Notes under the pieces: model-generated
What the model was told of the DNA's origin: nothing
The model's input: the letters and a program-made list of their open reading frames with translations, nothing else
Databases searched by the model: none
Shown: one piece after another, positions 49,071 through 58,013 of the stretch
How the letters are laid out: each line of letters starts with the position of its first letter
How positions within the stretch are numbered: the first letter of the stretch is position 1
Program-made: the position numbers and the translations under genes
Origin: a virus
DNA length: 58,941 bases
Direction: 5' to 3' (one strand)
Virus record (IMG/VR): IMGVR_UViG_3300025276_000037
Coordinates: 1 to 58,941 of that record

Positions 49071-49558
49071 TAGAACCTCTTAATACATTCTATAGTCAGC
49101 ATAATTGCGTCCCCTGCGGCTCCCATACCAAGCATATTAATCTCTAAGTCTCCGTCATAACCGGTAGCTCTAGGGTTTTTTAGCCCGCTAACTGGCGTAA
49201 AATCCAAAGTACTTTGGACTGAGGAATCATAACCAGTGCCTATGAATGTTATAGGTAGCGGGGTGTTGGAATGCCAGTCTAAAGAACCGCTAAACTGGCC
49301 CGTAGCGATAGCGGAAGCCGAGTTTTTTATAGACATTATAATTAAGTCTGTAAGTGGAGCGCCATTACTGTTTGCAAAGCCATCGGCTGCTAAAGCTACG
49401 CCGTCTTGTGTGTAATCAGAAGCGTCATCTAGGTCAATGATAGTAACTACAGTAGCGTCGTCCCCACCACTAGCGTAAACACCAGTAAAGTGGACAGTTA
49501 ACTTACGGTCAGTATTCTCGACTATTGTTTTGCCTTGGGTTAGCGTTACGCCAGCCAT
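49070..49558 (-). CDS. Structural protein, 162 residues, decoration-type candidate
   Basis: Beta-rich and acidic (MAGVTLTQGKTIVENTDRKL, HFTGVYASGGDDATVVTIID). The centre has ITFIGTGYDSS and LDFTPVSGLKNPRATGYDGD. No motif assigns a family. It is in the set of small genes between the capsid and connectors and could decorate the head or tail. The stop overlaps the start of the 102-residue basic gene. Confidence 0.62.
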   Translation of the reverse strand: MAGVTLTQGKTIVENTDRKLTVHFTGVYASGGDDATVVTIIDLDDASDYTQDGVALAADGFANSNGAPLTDLIIMSIKNSASAIATGQFSGSLDWHSNTPLPITFIGTGYDSSVQSTLDFTPVSGLKNPRATGYDGDLEINMLGMGAAGDAIMLTIECIKRF

Positions 49559-49577
49559 AATCTATACTCCCGAGTTA

Positions 49578-50120
49578 TTAAGCGAATAAAAACGCGCCAG
49601 TTGTGCCCGCACCTAAGTGTTGTAAGTCCATAGTCACAGTCCATTTGCCTTCTGCGTAGCAGACAAAGTAGATGTAAGAACCAATACTCATTAGGTTAGT
49701 CGCAGCGCCTGCTGGAGTAAATTTAAGTGTGGTATCGGCAGCAACAGAAGTATCAAAAGTAACCGCGTTAGTTGCGCGACTTTCTACTACTTGGCCTACT
49801 TCAAACGTGTCAGTGCCATCGCAATCAAAACGCAAGAACGCTGTACCGCCAGTAGTGTCTACGCTTTGTACGTGTGTGCAAATAGTGCCCACAGTAGCTA
49901 AAGGAAGAGTAGTTATTTGTTGTGCGCCACCTGTAAAGTTATTGACGTTAACGCCAGCTTCGTAGTTGTTAGTCGCGCCTTTAGCTACCGCAGCAACTGC
50001 TTGGCCTGCTAAAGAAGGTTTGTTTGGTCGGATAGTGATAGCGCCAGTAGTGCTATCTTTTGTAATGCTTGTGAAACCGTTTTCTGAACGGACTGGGCCG
50101 CTAAAAGTTGTATTCGCCAT
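49578..50120 (-). CDS. Structural protein, 180 residues, head-decoration candidate
   Basis: Starts MANTTFSGPVRSENGFTSIT, an opening frequent in virion proteins of environmental phages. It continues as a Gly/Ala/Thr-rich beta protein with strands (AGVNVNNFTGGAQQITTLPL, YFVCYAEGKWTVTMDL). A ribosome site AGGAG lies before the ATG. It is the first gene after the terminator that follows the capsid gene. Confidence 0.68.
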   Translation of the reverse strand: MANTTFSGPVRSENGFTSITKDSTTGAITIRPNKPSLAGQAVAAVAKGATNNYEAGVNVNNFTGGAQQITTLPLATVGTICTHVQSVDTTGGTAFLRFDCDGTDTFEVGQVVESRATNAVTFDTSVAADTTLKFTPAGAATNLMSIGSYIYFVCYAEGKWTVTMDLQHLGAGTTGAFLFA

Positions 50121-50194
50121 GAGAATCTCCTGTCGTGGCTAATGTCTACCTACGATATTGCGGGTAGTCAGGGATTAGAATCTTTAATGTATAC

Positions 50195-50222
50195 CAAAAA
50201 GAAAGGGAGCGCAAGGCTCCCT
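50195..50222 (-). terminator. Rho-independent terminator after the capsid gene
   Basis: On the minus strand AGGGAGC and GCTCCCT form a 7-bp stem with a 5-base loop, followed by TTTCTTTTT. It lies 25 bases beyond the capsid stop codon and would lower transcription of the downstream late genes relative to the capsid. No strong promoter is visible between it and the next gene, so read-through is likely. The rest of the 50121-50246 gap holds the AGGAG site of the next gene and nothing else recognised. Confidence 0.82.
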
Positions 50223-50246
50223 CTCAGTCTTACTTTACTTGGTCGA

Positions 50247-51149
50247 TTAAGCACCACAGCCAAAGATGGCTAATGGGTCAGAAACACCAAAAGAGTAACG
50301 CTCACGAGCTTTATAACGACTGTTACCAGTGTCAAAATCCGCGTCCATAGACGTAGACATTTTTGAACGAGTAAAGTGCTTTAAGCCATTAGGGATGTCA
50401 GTGGTTAGAAACCAGTTCCCTGTGTCAGTTAAGTAATGGTTAACTGCGTATCCGCCGGGAACCACACCGTTGCTAACGATAGCATTGATGTCGTTATCAG
50501 CAGTACCCACTCGACCCTCAGTCTCCAACAAACGAGTTGCAACGAATTGCAAGTCAGATGGGATAATGAGTTTCTTAGGACGTGCAGAGATTTTTAAGCC
50601 ACGCTCGTCAGTCCACTTACCAATCTGAATAACTGCATTCTCAAGTGAAGTTTCGTTAAGGTCAACGTCACCACCAGTGTTTGAGTTAGCACCACCACTT
50701 ACTAAGTTATGGGCATTGCCTACTAGAGACTCGCCATCACCATAAGTAACAGTAGATACAAACGCGTTATTCAAAATAGAAGCAGCTTTAACTTGCTTCG
50801 TGTACGCCATAGCGCGAGCTAATGCTTTAGTGTAACGACCCGATAAAGAATCGTACAGGTTATCTTCAATCGCTTCTTCAGTGATTGCGAAACCCATAGC
50901 AACAGTTTCGTGCGTGTAGCGTGCAGTGAATGCTTCTTGCGCTGTATCGTATTCGATAGCCGCGCCTTCAGTCTTAGTGCCTGCTGCGCCGAAGCCAGAC
51001 AATTTAGTTTCTTCCTCAAACGAACGGTCAGAAGTCTCTGTTTCAAAGATTTCTTTATGCTCTTCACCGTACTTGGCATACTCTAAACCAAATAAGGCGT
51101 TAAGGCCGGGTAATAGCTCCTTGAGGAGCTGGGATCTTGAAATAGCCAT
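50247..51149 (-). CDS. Major capsid protein, HK97-fold
   Basis: 300 residues, about the normal length. The opening MAISRSQLLKELLPGLNALF and the segment ETETSDRSFEEETKLSGFGA followed by TARYTHETVAMGFAITEEAI, then ARAMAYTKQVKAASILNNAF, are typical of HK97-type (Mu-like) capsid proteins. The C-terminal part includes RPKKLIIPSDLQFVATRLLE and a Gly-rich end. It builds the icosahedral shell on the scaffold encoded upstream. A terminator follows, consistent with very high expression. Confidence 0.9.
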   Translation of the reverse strand: MAISRSQLLKELLPGLNALFGLEYAKYGEEHKEIFETETSDRSFEEETKLSGFGAAGTKTEGAAIEYDTAQEAFTARYTHETVAMGFAITEEAIEDNLYDSLSGRYTKALARAMAYTKQVKAASILNNAFVSTVTYGDGESLVGNAHNLVSGGANSNTGGDVDLNETSLENAVIQIGKWTDERGLKISARPKKLIIPSDLQFVATRLLETEGRVGTADNDINAIVSNGVVPGGYAVNHYLTDTGNWFLTTDIPNGLKHFTRSKMSTSMDADFDTGNSRYKARERYSFGVSDPLAIFGCGA

Positions 51150-51167
51150 AATTTAAAACTCCGCTTA

Positions 51168-51815
51168 TTAAGCTAGACCTAGTGAATTGTTATATGAATG
51201 GACACCAACGTTGTACTTAACCAAAAACTCTGGGTAAGTGTCAGTTTCAGTTCCGGGGACAACACCAATAACTCTAAATGCAAGAGTTGCTGTAGCCGCA
51301 AGAGAACCACCGTTAGAGCCTACGGCCAAAGCCATGGCAGATTTACCAGTAGAAGTACTACCTGTGAAAGTAGAAACTGCACCGTTAGTGCCAACGCAAG
51401 CCGCTGCGCCGCCAGTAAGAGAGCCAATCGCTGCTGCACCTTGGATTTTAAACACAGAGTTCGGGTCGTCATTTACCAAAAGTTTAACTTCTTTAGCACC
51501 ACCACTAACGAGGTTTGCTGGAAGAAAGTTTTTGAATAAAAGTTGGCCTTCGGCACTGATGTAGCTACACCCTTGACAAACACCTACGATGCCCGCTGTA
51601 GGTTGTGAAGATGTTGCTGCAAGGTTTTGGGCTACTGGAGAAGCTGTAACACCGGCAGGTAAACCCGCTGTGCTTAAAGCTACTAGTTGGCCGTTAAAAA
51701 TAGCAGTGGCTACGTTTGCATTTACTGCAAACTCACGTAGCGTGCCGCCTTGGTATGGCCCGCCGCCGATCAAATTGACCGGAAGAAGCCCGTATGGAGA
51801 AGCTGTAGAAGCCAT
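51168..51815 (-). CDS. Head structural protein, probable decoration or head protein
   Basis: 215 residues starting MASTASPYGLLPVNLIGGGP, the typical opening of a common virion protein encoded next to capsid genes (SPYGfkPVNLIGG). Gly/Ala/Val-rich throughout with many short strands (SVFKIQGAAAIGSLTGG, TATLAFRVIGVVPG). It ends VHSYNNSLGLA. It probably coats or stabilises the capsid. It lies 18 bases upstream of the capsid gene in transcription order. Confidence 0.72.
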   Translation of the reverse strand: MASTASPYGLLPVNLIGGGPYQGGTLREFAVNANVATAIFNGQLVALSTAGLPAGVTASPVAQNLAATSSQPTAGIVGVCQGCSYISAEGQLLFKNFLPANLVSGGAKEVKLLVNDDPNSVFKIQGAAAIGSLTGGAAACVGTNGAVSTFTGSTSTGKSAMALAVGSNGGSLAATATLAFRVIGVVPGTETDTYPEFLVKYNVGVHSYNNSLGLA

Positions 51816-51850
51816 TTTAGAATTCCTCTAAAAAATTAAGTTAAGTCTGT

Positions 51851-52297
51851 TTAGCCTTTGCCAAACGAGACTGACGTTTTCCTATCATTAAAGATAGGCA
51901 TTCGTGGATCATTTTCACGCATCAAGTTGTTATCCACTGCATTCATCTGATTTTTAGTTTCCTGAGCATAGTATTCTCTACGCTGCTGTAACATCTCATC
52001 AGGCATCTTGCATAGCATTAGACCGCCAATAACAATGTTGTCTTTGAACTTATCGCTCTCAGTAACAACCATTGTGATCTCGGGGTGGTCTTCTGCGCGT
52101 ACGGGTACCCAACCTTCGCGTAATTTTGAGTTAATGTTACCGGCATCGGTAGCGCCTAACGTACTAATACGAACCCATTTGAACGCATACCCCGGTTCTG
52201 GAGTTGGTTCAGGTAAGATGCTTGGGGCTTCCCATTGTCTAGGTGCCGCAGTTTTCTCACGGGTTTCTTGGTCGCGTTTGATTCTATTATCAGCCAT
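51851..52297 (-). CDS. Structural-region protein, 148 residues
   Basis: From ATG 52297 (MADNRIKRDQ); an ATG at 52306 is closer to the AGGA site than usual. The N-terminus is charged (ETREKTAAPRQWEAPSILPE) and the core FKWVRISTLGATDAGNINSK then REGWVPVRAEDHPEITMVV looks like a small alpha/beta protein, with a helical MPDEMLQQRREYYAQETKNQ end. I have seen this pattern between scaffold and capsid genes. Function unknown. Confidence 0.7.
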   Translation of the reverse strand: MADNRIKRDQETREKTAAPRQWEAPSILPEPTPEPGYAFKWVRISTLGATDAGNINSKLREGWVPVRAEDHPEITMVVTESDKFKDNIVIGGLMLCKMPDEMLQQRREYYAQETKNQMNAVDNNLMRENDPRMPIFNDRKTSVSFGKG

Positions 52298-52298
52298 G

Positions 52299-53297
52299 TT
52301 ACACATTCCTCATTGATTCTTTCGCAATTTGACTTGCGTATTGCTCTAGGGATAGACCTAAGCGGCCTGCGAGTTTTATTTGTGTTGCATTTAACCGCAC
52401 CTTTTTAGGCGCAGTACTCCGCGATGCGGACGCAACTACATTGGCTCGTTTTTTGGATTTCTTAGCATCCTCGAAGTTATCGGGGAAGAGTTGCCTGACG
52501 CGAGAGTTTATTCTCTCGTAGTACTTGTCGCTGGTAGGGTCGAGACCCTCTTTGACTAATTTAGTATGCAGCCCGAGTGCATAGCTGGTCATTTCGTCGT
52601 CGTTACCGAACCAAGCGTTGGCTTCCTGCCACTTCGCTGCACGTTCGTCAACCACGGTTGCGGGACTATTGTCTACAGAATTTACACTAGCTTCTGGGGA
52701 TTGTAAAGGCTCAGGCTTAAAGTTTTTTACTTTATCGGCCTTTATCTTTGCAGATGTTAACTTTTCCTGCGCTTCCATGACTTTTTCTGAGTCTCCCGAC
52801 TCATACGCGTCTTTATACATCCTTTTAGCTTGTAACACCTCAATGGCTGTGTTCCGCTTAGCCTGCTCTAGTAAAGCTCCTTGTTTTTTGTCGTTGTCCT
52901 CTCGCAGGGTTTGGTTTTCAGCGGCCATACGTTGTGCTACGGCTTGTAATTCCTTTCGCTCACGCTCGGACGTTTCTTTAGCCCGGCGTTCAGCGTGTAC
53001 TTTTTTCTGGATTTTATTAATCCGTTTTTGTACTTTGTTGCCATAGCTTTCAAGTTCTTCTTCCGTAATGTCATCGTCGCTTGATACTTCAATAGGGTCG
53101 TCTTCGACTTCCTCTACTTCAATTTCGTCGTCATCATCTTCGACTTCGACTTTGACTTCTGGCTCTTGCTCCTTTTTATAGTCGTCCTCGGTTTTCTTAC
53201 CACTAAGGTCAATTTCTACGGAACCCGAGTCTTCGATTTCTATTTCTTTATCCTCACCTTCGTGGGGGAATTCGTACTTAACTTCTTCAAATGGCAT
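52299..53297 (-). CDS. Scaffolding protein
   Basis: 332 residues from ATG 53297 (MPFEEVKYEF), which has the site AGGAGAACATC upstream; a longer frame to 53360 lacks this. The first 110 residues are very acidic (EVEDDDDEIEVEEVEDDPIE), then a long charged coiled coil (RINKIQKKVHAERRAKETSE to about 230) and a basic C-terminal helix (RLNATQIKLAGRLGLSLEQY). This acidic-coil-basic plan and its place between portal and capsid fit an internal scaffold that directs capsid assembly through its C-terminal helix. Confidence 0.82.
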   Translation of the reverse strand: MPFEEVKYEFPHEGEDKEIEIEDSGSVEIDLSGKKTEDDYKKEQEPEVKVEVEDDDDEIEVEEVEDDPIEVSSDDDITEEELESYGNKVQKRINKIQKKVHAERRAKETSERERKELQAVAQRMAAENQTLREDNDKKQGALLEQAKRNTAIEVLQAKRMYKDAYESGDSEKVMEAQEKLTSAKIKADKVKNFKPEPLQSPEASVNSVDNSPATVVDERAAKWQEANAWFGNDDEMTSYALGLHTKLVKEGLDPTSDKYYERINSRVRQLFPDNFEDAKKSKKRANVVASASRSTAPKKVRLNATQIKLAGRLGLSLEQYASQIAKESMRNV

Positions 53298-53307
53298 GAT
53301 GTTCTCC

Positions 53308-53706
53308 TTACGCGTGCGTGATGCCACGAGGGTCGCCAATAACGGCCTCAATGGAATCATCGTTCATTAAACGGTACTCTTTACCAGATACAGTAAAGCG
53401 CGTTCCAGTGTTCATACGAAACATTACGTAGTCCCCGACTTTGCACCATGGTTCACCACCAAATCGGTCTTTGTCGGTATAGGCTTGTTCGCCCATATCT
53501 ATCACAATGCCCATAATAGACATGATGTACTCACGTTTAAGTACAGAGTCAGTCTTGATAAGACCACCTTCATACTCAGTTTCTACTTCAGGTAGTGCTA
53601 CCAGCACGCGGTAGCCTACAGGTTTAGGGAGTTGCGCCTCGAAAAGCGCTTCTTCCTGTTCTTTCCGTATGTGCGGAGGCACAGCGAGGATTGAATCAGT
53701 CATCAT
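53308..53706 (-). CDS. GroES-like co-chaperonin
   Basis: 132 residues. The core aligns well with GroES: KPVGYRVLVALPEVETEYEG, then the mobile-loop region (GGLIKTDSVLKREYIMSIMG), the GIVIDMGE strand, WCKVGDYVMFRMNTGTRFT and a C-terminal RLMNDDSIEAVIGD. GroES caps GroEL and helps capsid proteins fold; T4 gp31 is the known phage case. Its place between scaffold and portal genes supports a role in capsid folding. An N-terminal extension of about 30 residues is unlike host GroES. The start overlaps the preceding gene. Confidence 0.85.
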   Translation of the reverse strand: MMTDSILAVPPHIRKEQEEALFEAQLPKPVGYRVLVALPEVETEYEGGLIKTDSVLKREYIMSIMGIVIDMGEQAYTDKDRFGGEPWCKVGDYVMFRMNTGTRFTVSGKEYRLMNDDSIEAVIGDPRGITHA

Positions 53707-53893
53707 CTTCTTCCAAATAGTTTTTAGCGAGGTCTTCGATATGGTTTAGACAGGCATCGTATCCTCGGGTTTTACCTGTTAGTTCCCTGTATTCAGCGAA
53801 GTCTTTAGCCCCGCCTCCACAGAGAAATTCTTGCAGAGAGGTTTTATCCTCTAAGATTTTGTCGCGCAGTACGTCAAATACTGTTTTAGCCAT
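53696..53893 (-). CDS. Small acidic protein next to the portal gene
   Basis: 65 residues (MAKTVFDVLRDKILEDKTSL, GGGAKDFAEYRELTGKTRGY, IEDLAKNYLEEDDD). Helical and acidic, with a pattern (FDVL...I......FL..G.AKDF.EYR...G...G...C...IEDLAK) I know from tiny proteins beside portal genes in several phages. It may assist head completion or lysis. The start abuts the portal stop region and the stop overlaps the co-chaperonin start. Confidence 0.7.
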   Translation of the reverse strand: MAKTVFDVLRDKILEDKTSLQEFLCGGGAKDFAEYRELTGKTRGYDACLNHIEDLAKNYLEEDDD

Positions 53894-56451
53894 TACTTGT
53901 TACCTTTTGGTTTGTTAAAGAACCTGTCCATAGTTTCTCTACGTTTAATATCTGCGGCTTGTTCTTGTTTGTCCGCTCGCTCGTTGGTAGCTTTCATCAC
54001 ATCTAGGTCTACCTTGGTAGTGTCGCGGCGACGGTCTGCGGACATCTTAGCTCCCGCTTTACGCTCGTCTAACTCCAACTCAGCTTGTTCTATCTGCATC
54101 TTCATCTCAGCTAACTTGGCGTCTAACGTTAGTTTCTGCTGTGCGAGTTGTGCGTCAGTCTGATCTTTCATAGCCTTACGCTGAGCTTCCGCTTGCGCTG
54201 CTTGGGCGTCTGTCTGATCTTTCTGCATCTTACGCTGGCCATCTTGCTGTTTGATCTGCATCTCTTGCTGCTGTAGCTGGAACACAGGGTCTTTGGCTTG
54301 CTCTTGCGATTTCTTCTGTGCTTGCTCTTGCTTATTAGCTGCTGTTACCTGTCTTCCTGCCTCAGATACTAAGCGAGCCAAGTTGACTTCAATGTCTTCT
54401 GGCAACTCAGAATCAGGTGCGGGTAATGGAACACCAAGTTTTTCTTCAATCTTCTCTCTATATAAGAAGGCTGTGTGTTCAGCGATATGGGCTTGGATAG
54501 AAGCCGTAATCTGCTTAGCTTGCGGGTTTTGCCCTATAGCTGCGGCAATGAAGGGGTCTTCAAGGAACGCTTGGTGTGCTGCGATGTGTGCTTTATGGTC
54601 TTGGTAGATAAACGCCTTAGCAGGGGTTCCGACCAACATAGCCATGTTTTCACTAACTGGGTCTTTCGGTGTGGCTTTGTCCGAAGACGGTACTAGCTTT
54701 TCAGCGTTCTTTACGCCTAACACATCTATCATCTGACGATGTAGTTCCGGTAGGTCGTATATCTGTGGCGCTTGCGTAGACATCTGGAGGACTGTCTGAT
54801 ACTGAACAACACGTTGTGCCATGGTTGTGTTGTTAGGATCACTTACAGGTATAACCTCAGTCATCTCGTAGTCCGAGCGTTTAGCTGATACTTCCCCACG
54901 GTGCGGCTGGTATTCATACTCGGCGGGTGCGTGTTCCGCCATAAGCTCTTTAATCAGCTTAAACTCTTGCTTCATGGAGTAATGCACACGCGCTTGCACC
55001 GCAGCCATAGGCTTGAGCGTACGCTCTAGGATTGCAAGAGTCGTGCCAACTGGGGCATTAGCGGACATATCTGAGATGTCCATATCTGCGATAGCGCCTA
55101 GACGGCGACCTTCAGTCGTAATCTTGTCCAGTAACGCAAGCAATGTTTGGCTTGGTTCTTTGTACGGTAGCGGCATGATGTTGTCGCGAATCGCACCAGA
55201 CGGCACATCGACATCCTTCCACTCCCCCGGCTCAATCGGCGTATCATCGCCTTTGATACGTAACCCACGGGATTTTAAACCACCCGGCAAATTAGCCAAC
55301 GTACCAGCGTCAACCAACTGACGGATAAGTGACGTACCTGCGCGTGCGTAGCCGCCAATGATATGGATTAGACCCATACCGTAGAAACCAAAGCCCGGAA
55401 CGTAGTTGTAGTGTACGAAGTGGTTACGCTTAGTATATAAGTCGTCTTCCGCTTCCTCGTCCCAGTTGCGGCGTATAGCTAGTACTTTGCCTGTACCCTG
55501 CTCTATGGTAACTACGTACGGTTTAGCAATCTCGTCTTTATCGTCGTCTAACTCTTCTATAAACAAGTCAGCGTGTACTTCAAACAAAGCGAAGCGGTTG
55601 TCGTCATTGACTGAGTAACCACCTTCTTCTGCCTTACGCTCTTCAATGTCTGTATGGAACGCTTCTGGCTCACCTAACTCGATGTCCGCGTAGAAGCCTA
55701 TAGACTGTAGCTTTTTAACTTCGTTAACGGTCTTACGCATGATATGGGTCACACGCTCAGCAGTTTCTATAGTAGAAGCACCATAAGGTACGATAACGTC
55801 TTCTGCTGGGATGTAGTTCGCGCATACGCGACCCATGTTCGGTTCGTAGTAAACCTTCTTAAAAGCAGAGCCTGATAGACCTAAAGAGTATAAGAGGCGC
55901 TCGTGCTCTGGACGATACTCAACCATGTTCTCGGTAAGTTCGTAGTTCATGTCAGCGCGCACGCGTTCTGCGGCCTCCATCTTGTCGTCGTCTTCTTTAC
56001 CTAGCACTTTAGTTTTCACAGGGCCAGCGGCAGGAAACGTCTCAGACATAGCTTCTGCTTGGAACCGAATAGCTGCTTCAGCGAGTACCGTAGAGTACAC
56101 CCCACAGGCGTTTTCCCATGGCTCTGTACGTTCTTCGTACTTAAAGCCCAGCACATCAAGCCCATCAATATAGGTATCTGCCCACTCTTTACGGCCTTGG
56201 ATGTCTGACTCGACTAGCTCCATAAGATCGCTGGACAACTGAGTTAACTCGTTCTCGTCTAACTCTTCCGCTAGGTTATCGTCGAACTCATTTTCTCCAC
56301 GCTCGTTTTCTGGCATAAGTGTGATTTCAACACTGCCATCGCTTAGCGTGACTTGCTCAGGATCGATAATCTCAATCTCAAGTGCCTCTATGTCTTCTGC
56401 TGCTTCTTCTATACCTTGTGGTGCCTGATATAAACCTTTTTCAATTGCCAT
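53893..56451 (-). CDS. Portal protein, 852 residues
   Basis: Long portal of the type found in short-tailed phages. It shows YIDGLDVLGFKYEERTEPWE, a Pro/Gly-rich wing with YNYVPGFGFYGMGLIHIIGG and the stem helix region (MAAVQARVHYSMKQEFKLIK). The first 70 residues are acidic. The C-terminal about 150 residues form a Gln/Lys-rich coiled coil (QMQIKQQDGQRKMQKDQTDA), which would extend as a barrel into the capsid. It forms the dodecameric DNA entry ring. It lies right after the terminase gene in transcription order. Confidence 0.88.
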   Translation of the reverse strand: MAIEKGLYQAPQGIEEAAEDIEALEIEIIDPEQVTLSDGSVEITLMPENERGENEFDDNLAEELDENELTQLSSDLMELVESDIQGRKEWADTYIDGLDVLGFKYEERTEPWENACGVYSTVLAEAAIRFQAEAMSETFPAAGPVKTKVLGKEDDDKMEAAERVRADMNYELTENMVEYRPEHERLLYSLGLSGSAFKKVYYEPNMGRVCANYIPAEDVIVPYGASTIETAERVTHIMRKTVNEVKKLQSIGFYADIELGEPEAFHTDIEERKAEEGGYSVNDDNRFALFEVHADLFIEELDDDKDEIAKPYVVTIEQGTGKVLAIRRNWDEEAEDDLYTKRNHFVHYNYVPGFGFYGMGLIHIIGGYARAGTSLIRQLVDAGTLANLPGGLKSRGLRIKGDDTPIEPGEWKDVDVPSGAIRDNIMPLPYKEPSQTLLALLDKITTEGRRLGAIADMDISDMSANAPVGTTLAILERTLKPMAAVQARVHYSMKQEFKLIKELMAEHAPAEYEYQPHRGEVSAKRSDYEMTEVIPVSDPNNTTMAQRVVQYQTVLQMSTQAPQIYDLPELHRQMIDVLGVKNAEKLVPSSDKATPKDPVSENMAMLVGTPAKAFIYQDHKAHIAAHQAFLEDPFIAAAIGQNPQAKQITASIQAHIAEHTAFLYREKIEEKLGVPLPAPDSELPEDIEVNLARLVSEAGRQVTAANKQEQAQKKSQEQAKDPVFQLQQQEMQIKQQDGQRKMQKDQTDAQAAQAEAQRKAMKDQTDAQLAQQKLTLDAKLAEMKMQIEQAELELDERKAGAKMSADRRRDTTKVDLDVMKATNERADKQEQAADIKRRETMDRFFNKPKGNK

Positions 56452-56462
56452 TATTTTTACCC

Positions 56463-58013
56463 TTAGTAGTATCCGCCCCTACGCGAAGATTTGAATTGTT
56501 GTATCTCGTCTTGTTCATCTGTGGGTAGTCGTATAAACCCACCTTGTCTAAATCGCATTAGCGCCATTACCATGGAGTCAACTAAGTCATCGTTACTAGC
56601 GAACGGGAAGCCCGCTACTTCATCTACAAGCTCTTCAGCCCAGCGCGTAGCTGGAACCCAGCACAGCCCTGAAGCCACAATATCTGTTACAGAATTCAAA
56701 CGTGCTAGCTTATCGCCTGAACCCCTGTGTGGAGTAAACTCCGATACGGGTAGTCCCATACGGCGCATCTCTTGGTATATAGCTACACCGGAACTCTTCT
56801 TCTCCACGATAAACGCATCGGGGTTCCAAGCCCCGTACTCTTCCATGCACATATCTTTCAGCTCTGGAAACTCCATCCTTCTCTTTATACTATTTAAGAG
56901 CATGATGTTGTACGCGTCAGTCTCTTCATTCATAAAGACGCCCCACGTGGTCAGTGCCGTGTAATCCGCACGGTTGTGCTTCTCTGCCGCCGAATCCAAC
57001 GACATGATTATAAACTCACACGCGGGAGGGCTTTCTCCGCCCCACATCTGCCACCACTCACGTTTTACAAGTGCTGCTTCTTGCGATGTGGGCTGCTGCT
57101 GGTACTGAGCGTTCCACTGGAAGTTAGGCATCGACGCTTTGGTACGTAACAACGCTTCTAAGTCAAAGAACTCCGGCCATAGCGGTTTTTCCACTATTTG
57201 CCCAGTCTCTTTATCTTCTATTTCTAGTATTGCGGGAAATTCGATCACTTCGTACTGGTCAGACCGCTCATTATTGACCATATCCTTAATTACACGGCCA
57301 GTCAGGTCATCCATATGCCATCTGGTCTGTATAATAGCCACTCGACCCCCCGGCATAAGCCGAGTTCGGGCACCAAACGTGTACCATTCGTACGCTTTCT
57401 CAAAAACAGAGAAGTTACCGTTGATAACGTCCTGCTCCGAGTGCGGATCATCAATTAATAGTAAGTCAGCACCCCGTCCCGCTAGTGCTGATCCCACACC
57501 ACAGGCGTAATACTCGCCTCCGACGCTAGTGTTCCACCGTCCGGCTGATTTAGAGTCTTTAGACAGGCCAACTGTAGGGAAGATGGCTGCAAATGCCTCA
57601 CTAGAGATCAAATTTCGCACTTTACGCCCAAAATCTACTGCTAAATCGGTGGTGTGGGATACCATCATGACTTTTTTGTCGGGATTTCGCCCTAAAAACC
57701 ACGCTGGGTAGAAAATAGACACTAGTTGGGACTTACCATGACGTGGTGGTATGTTTACACACACCCTATCACGTGTCCCGGCTTCAATAGCCATAAGTTC
57801 GTCGGCCAAAATCCTGTGGTGCTTACCCACTAGGAAGTCAGGCATCATTAACTTAGCAAATTCTATAAGGTCATCGTACGCAGCAGCGTTAGCTTCGCGC
57901 CCATCAAGCTCATCCACAATAGTATTAATCTCAGTGACTTCATCATCTGAGTAATTATCGAGGTTGTCCAACATTACTTGGACTTCTGCTCTTGTGAAGT
58001 TAGTCGTCGTCAT
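56463..58013 (-). CDS. terL: Terminase large subunit
   Basis: 516 residues from ATG 58013; the frame continues to a TTG at 58037 but with no ribosome site. ATPase: Walker A PPRHGKS (89-95) and Walker B LLLIDDP (184-190). RNase H-like nuclease: IIMSLDSA (D340), DAFIVEKKSSG (E404) and FASNDDLVDS (Asp near 475-479). It translocates DNA into the prohead and cuts it. The start overlaps the end of the small-subunit gene by 14 bases. It lacks extra domains and matches usual TerL length. Confidence 0.94.
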   Translation of the reverse strand: MTTTNFTRAEVQVMLDNLDNYSDDEVTEINTIVDELDGREANAAAYDDLIEFAKLMMPDFLVGKHHRILADELMAIEAGTRDRVCVNIPPRHGKSQLVSIFYPAWFLGRNPDKKVMMVSHTTDLAVDFGRKVRNLISSEAFAAIFPTVGLSKDSKSAGRWNTSVGGEYYACGVGSALAGRGADLLLIDDPHSEQDVINGNFSVFEKAYEWYTFGARTRLMPGGRVAIIQTRWHMDDLTGRVIKDMVNNERSDQYEVIEFPAILEIEDKETGQIVEKPLWPEFFDLEALLRTKASMPNFQWNAQYQQQPTSQEAALVKREWWQMWGGESPPACEFIIMSLDSAAEKHNRADYTALTTWGVFMNEETDAYNIMLLNSIKRRMEFPELKDMCMEEYGAWNPDAFIVEKKSSGVAIYQEMRRMGLPVSEFTPHRGSGDKLARLNSVTDIVASGLCWVPATRWAEELVDEVAGFPFASNDDLVDSMVMALMRFRQGGFIRLPTDEQDEIQQFKSSRRGGYY

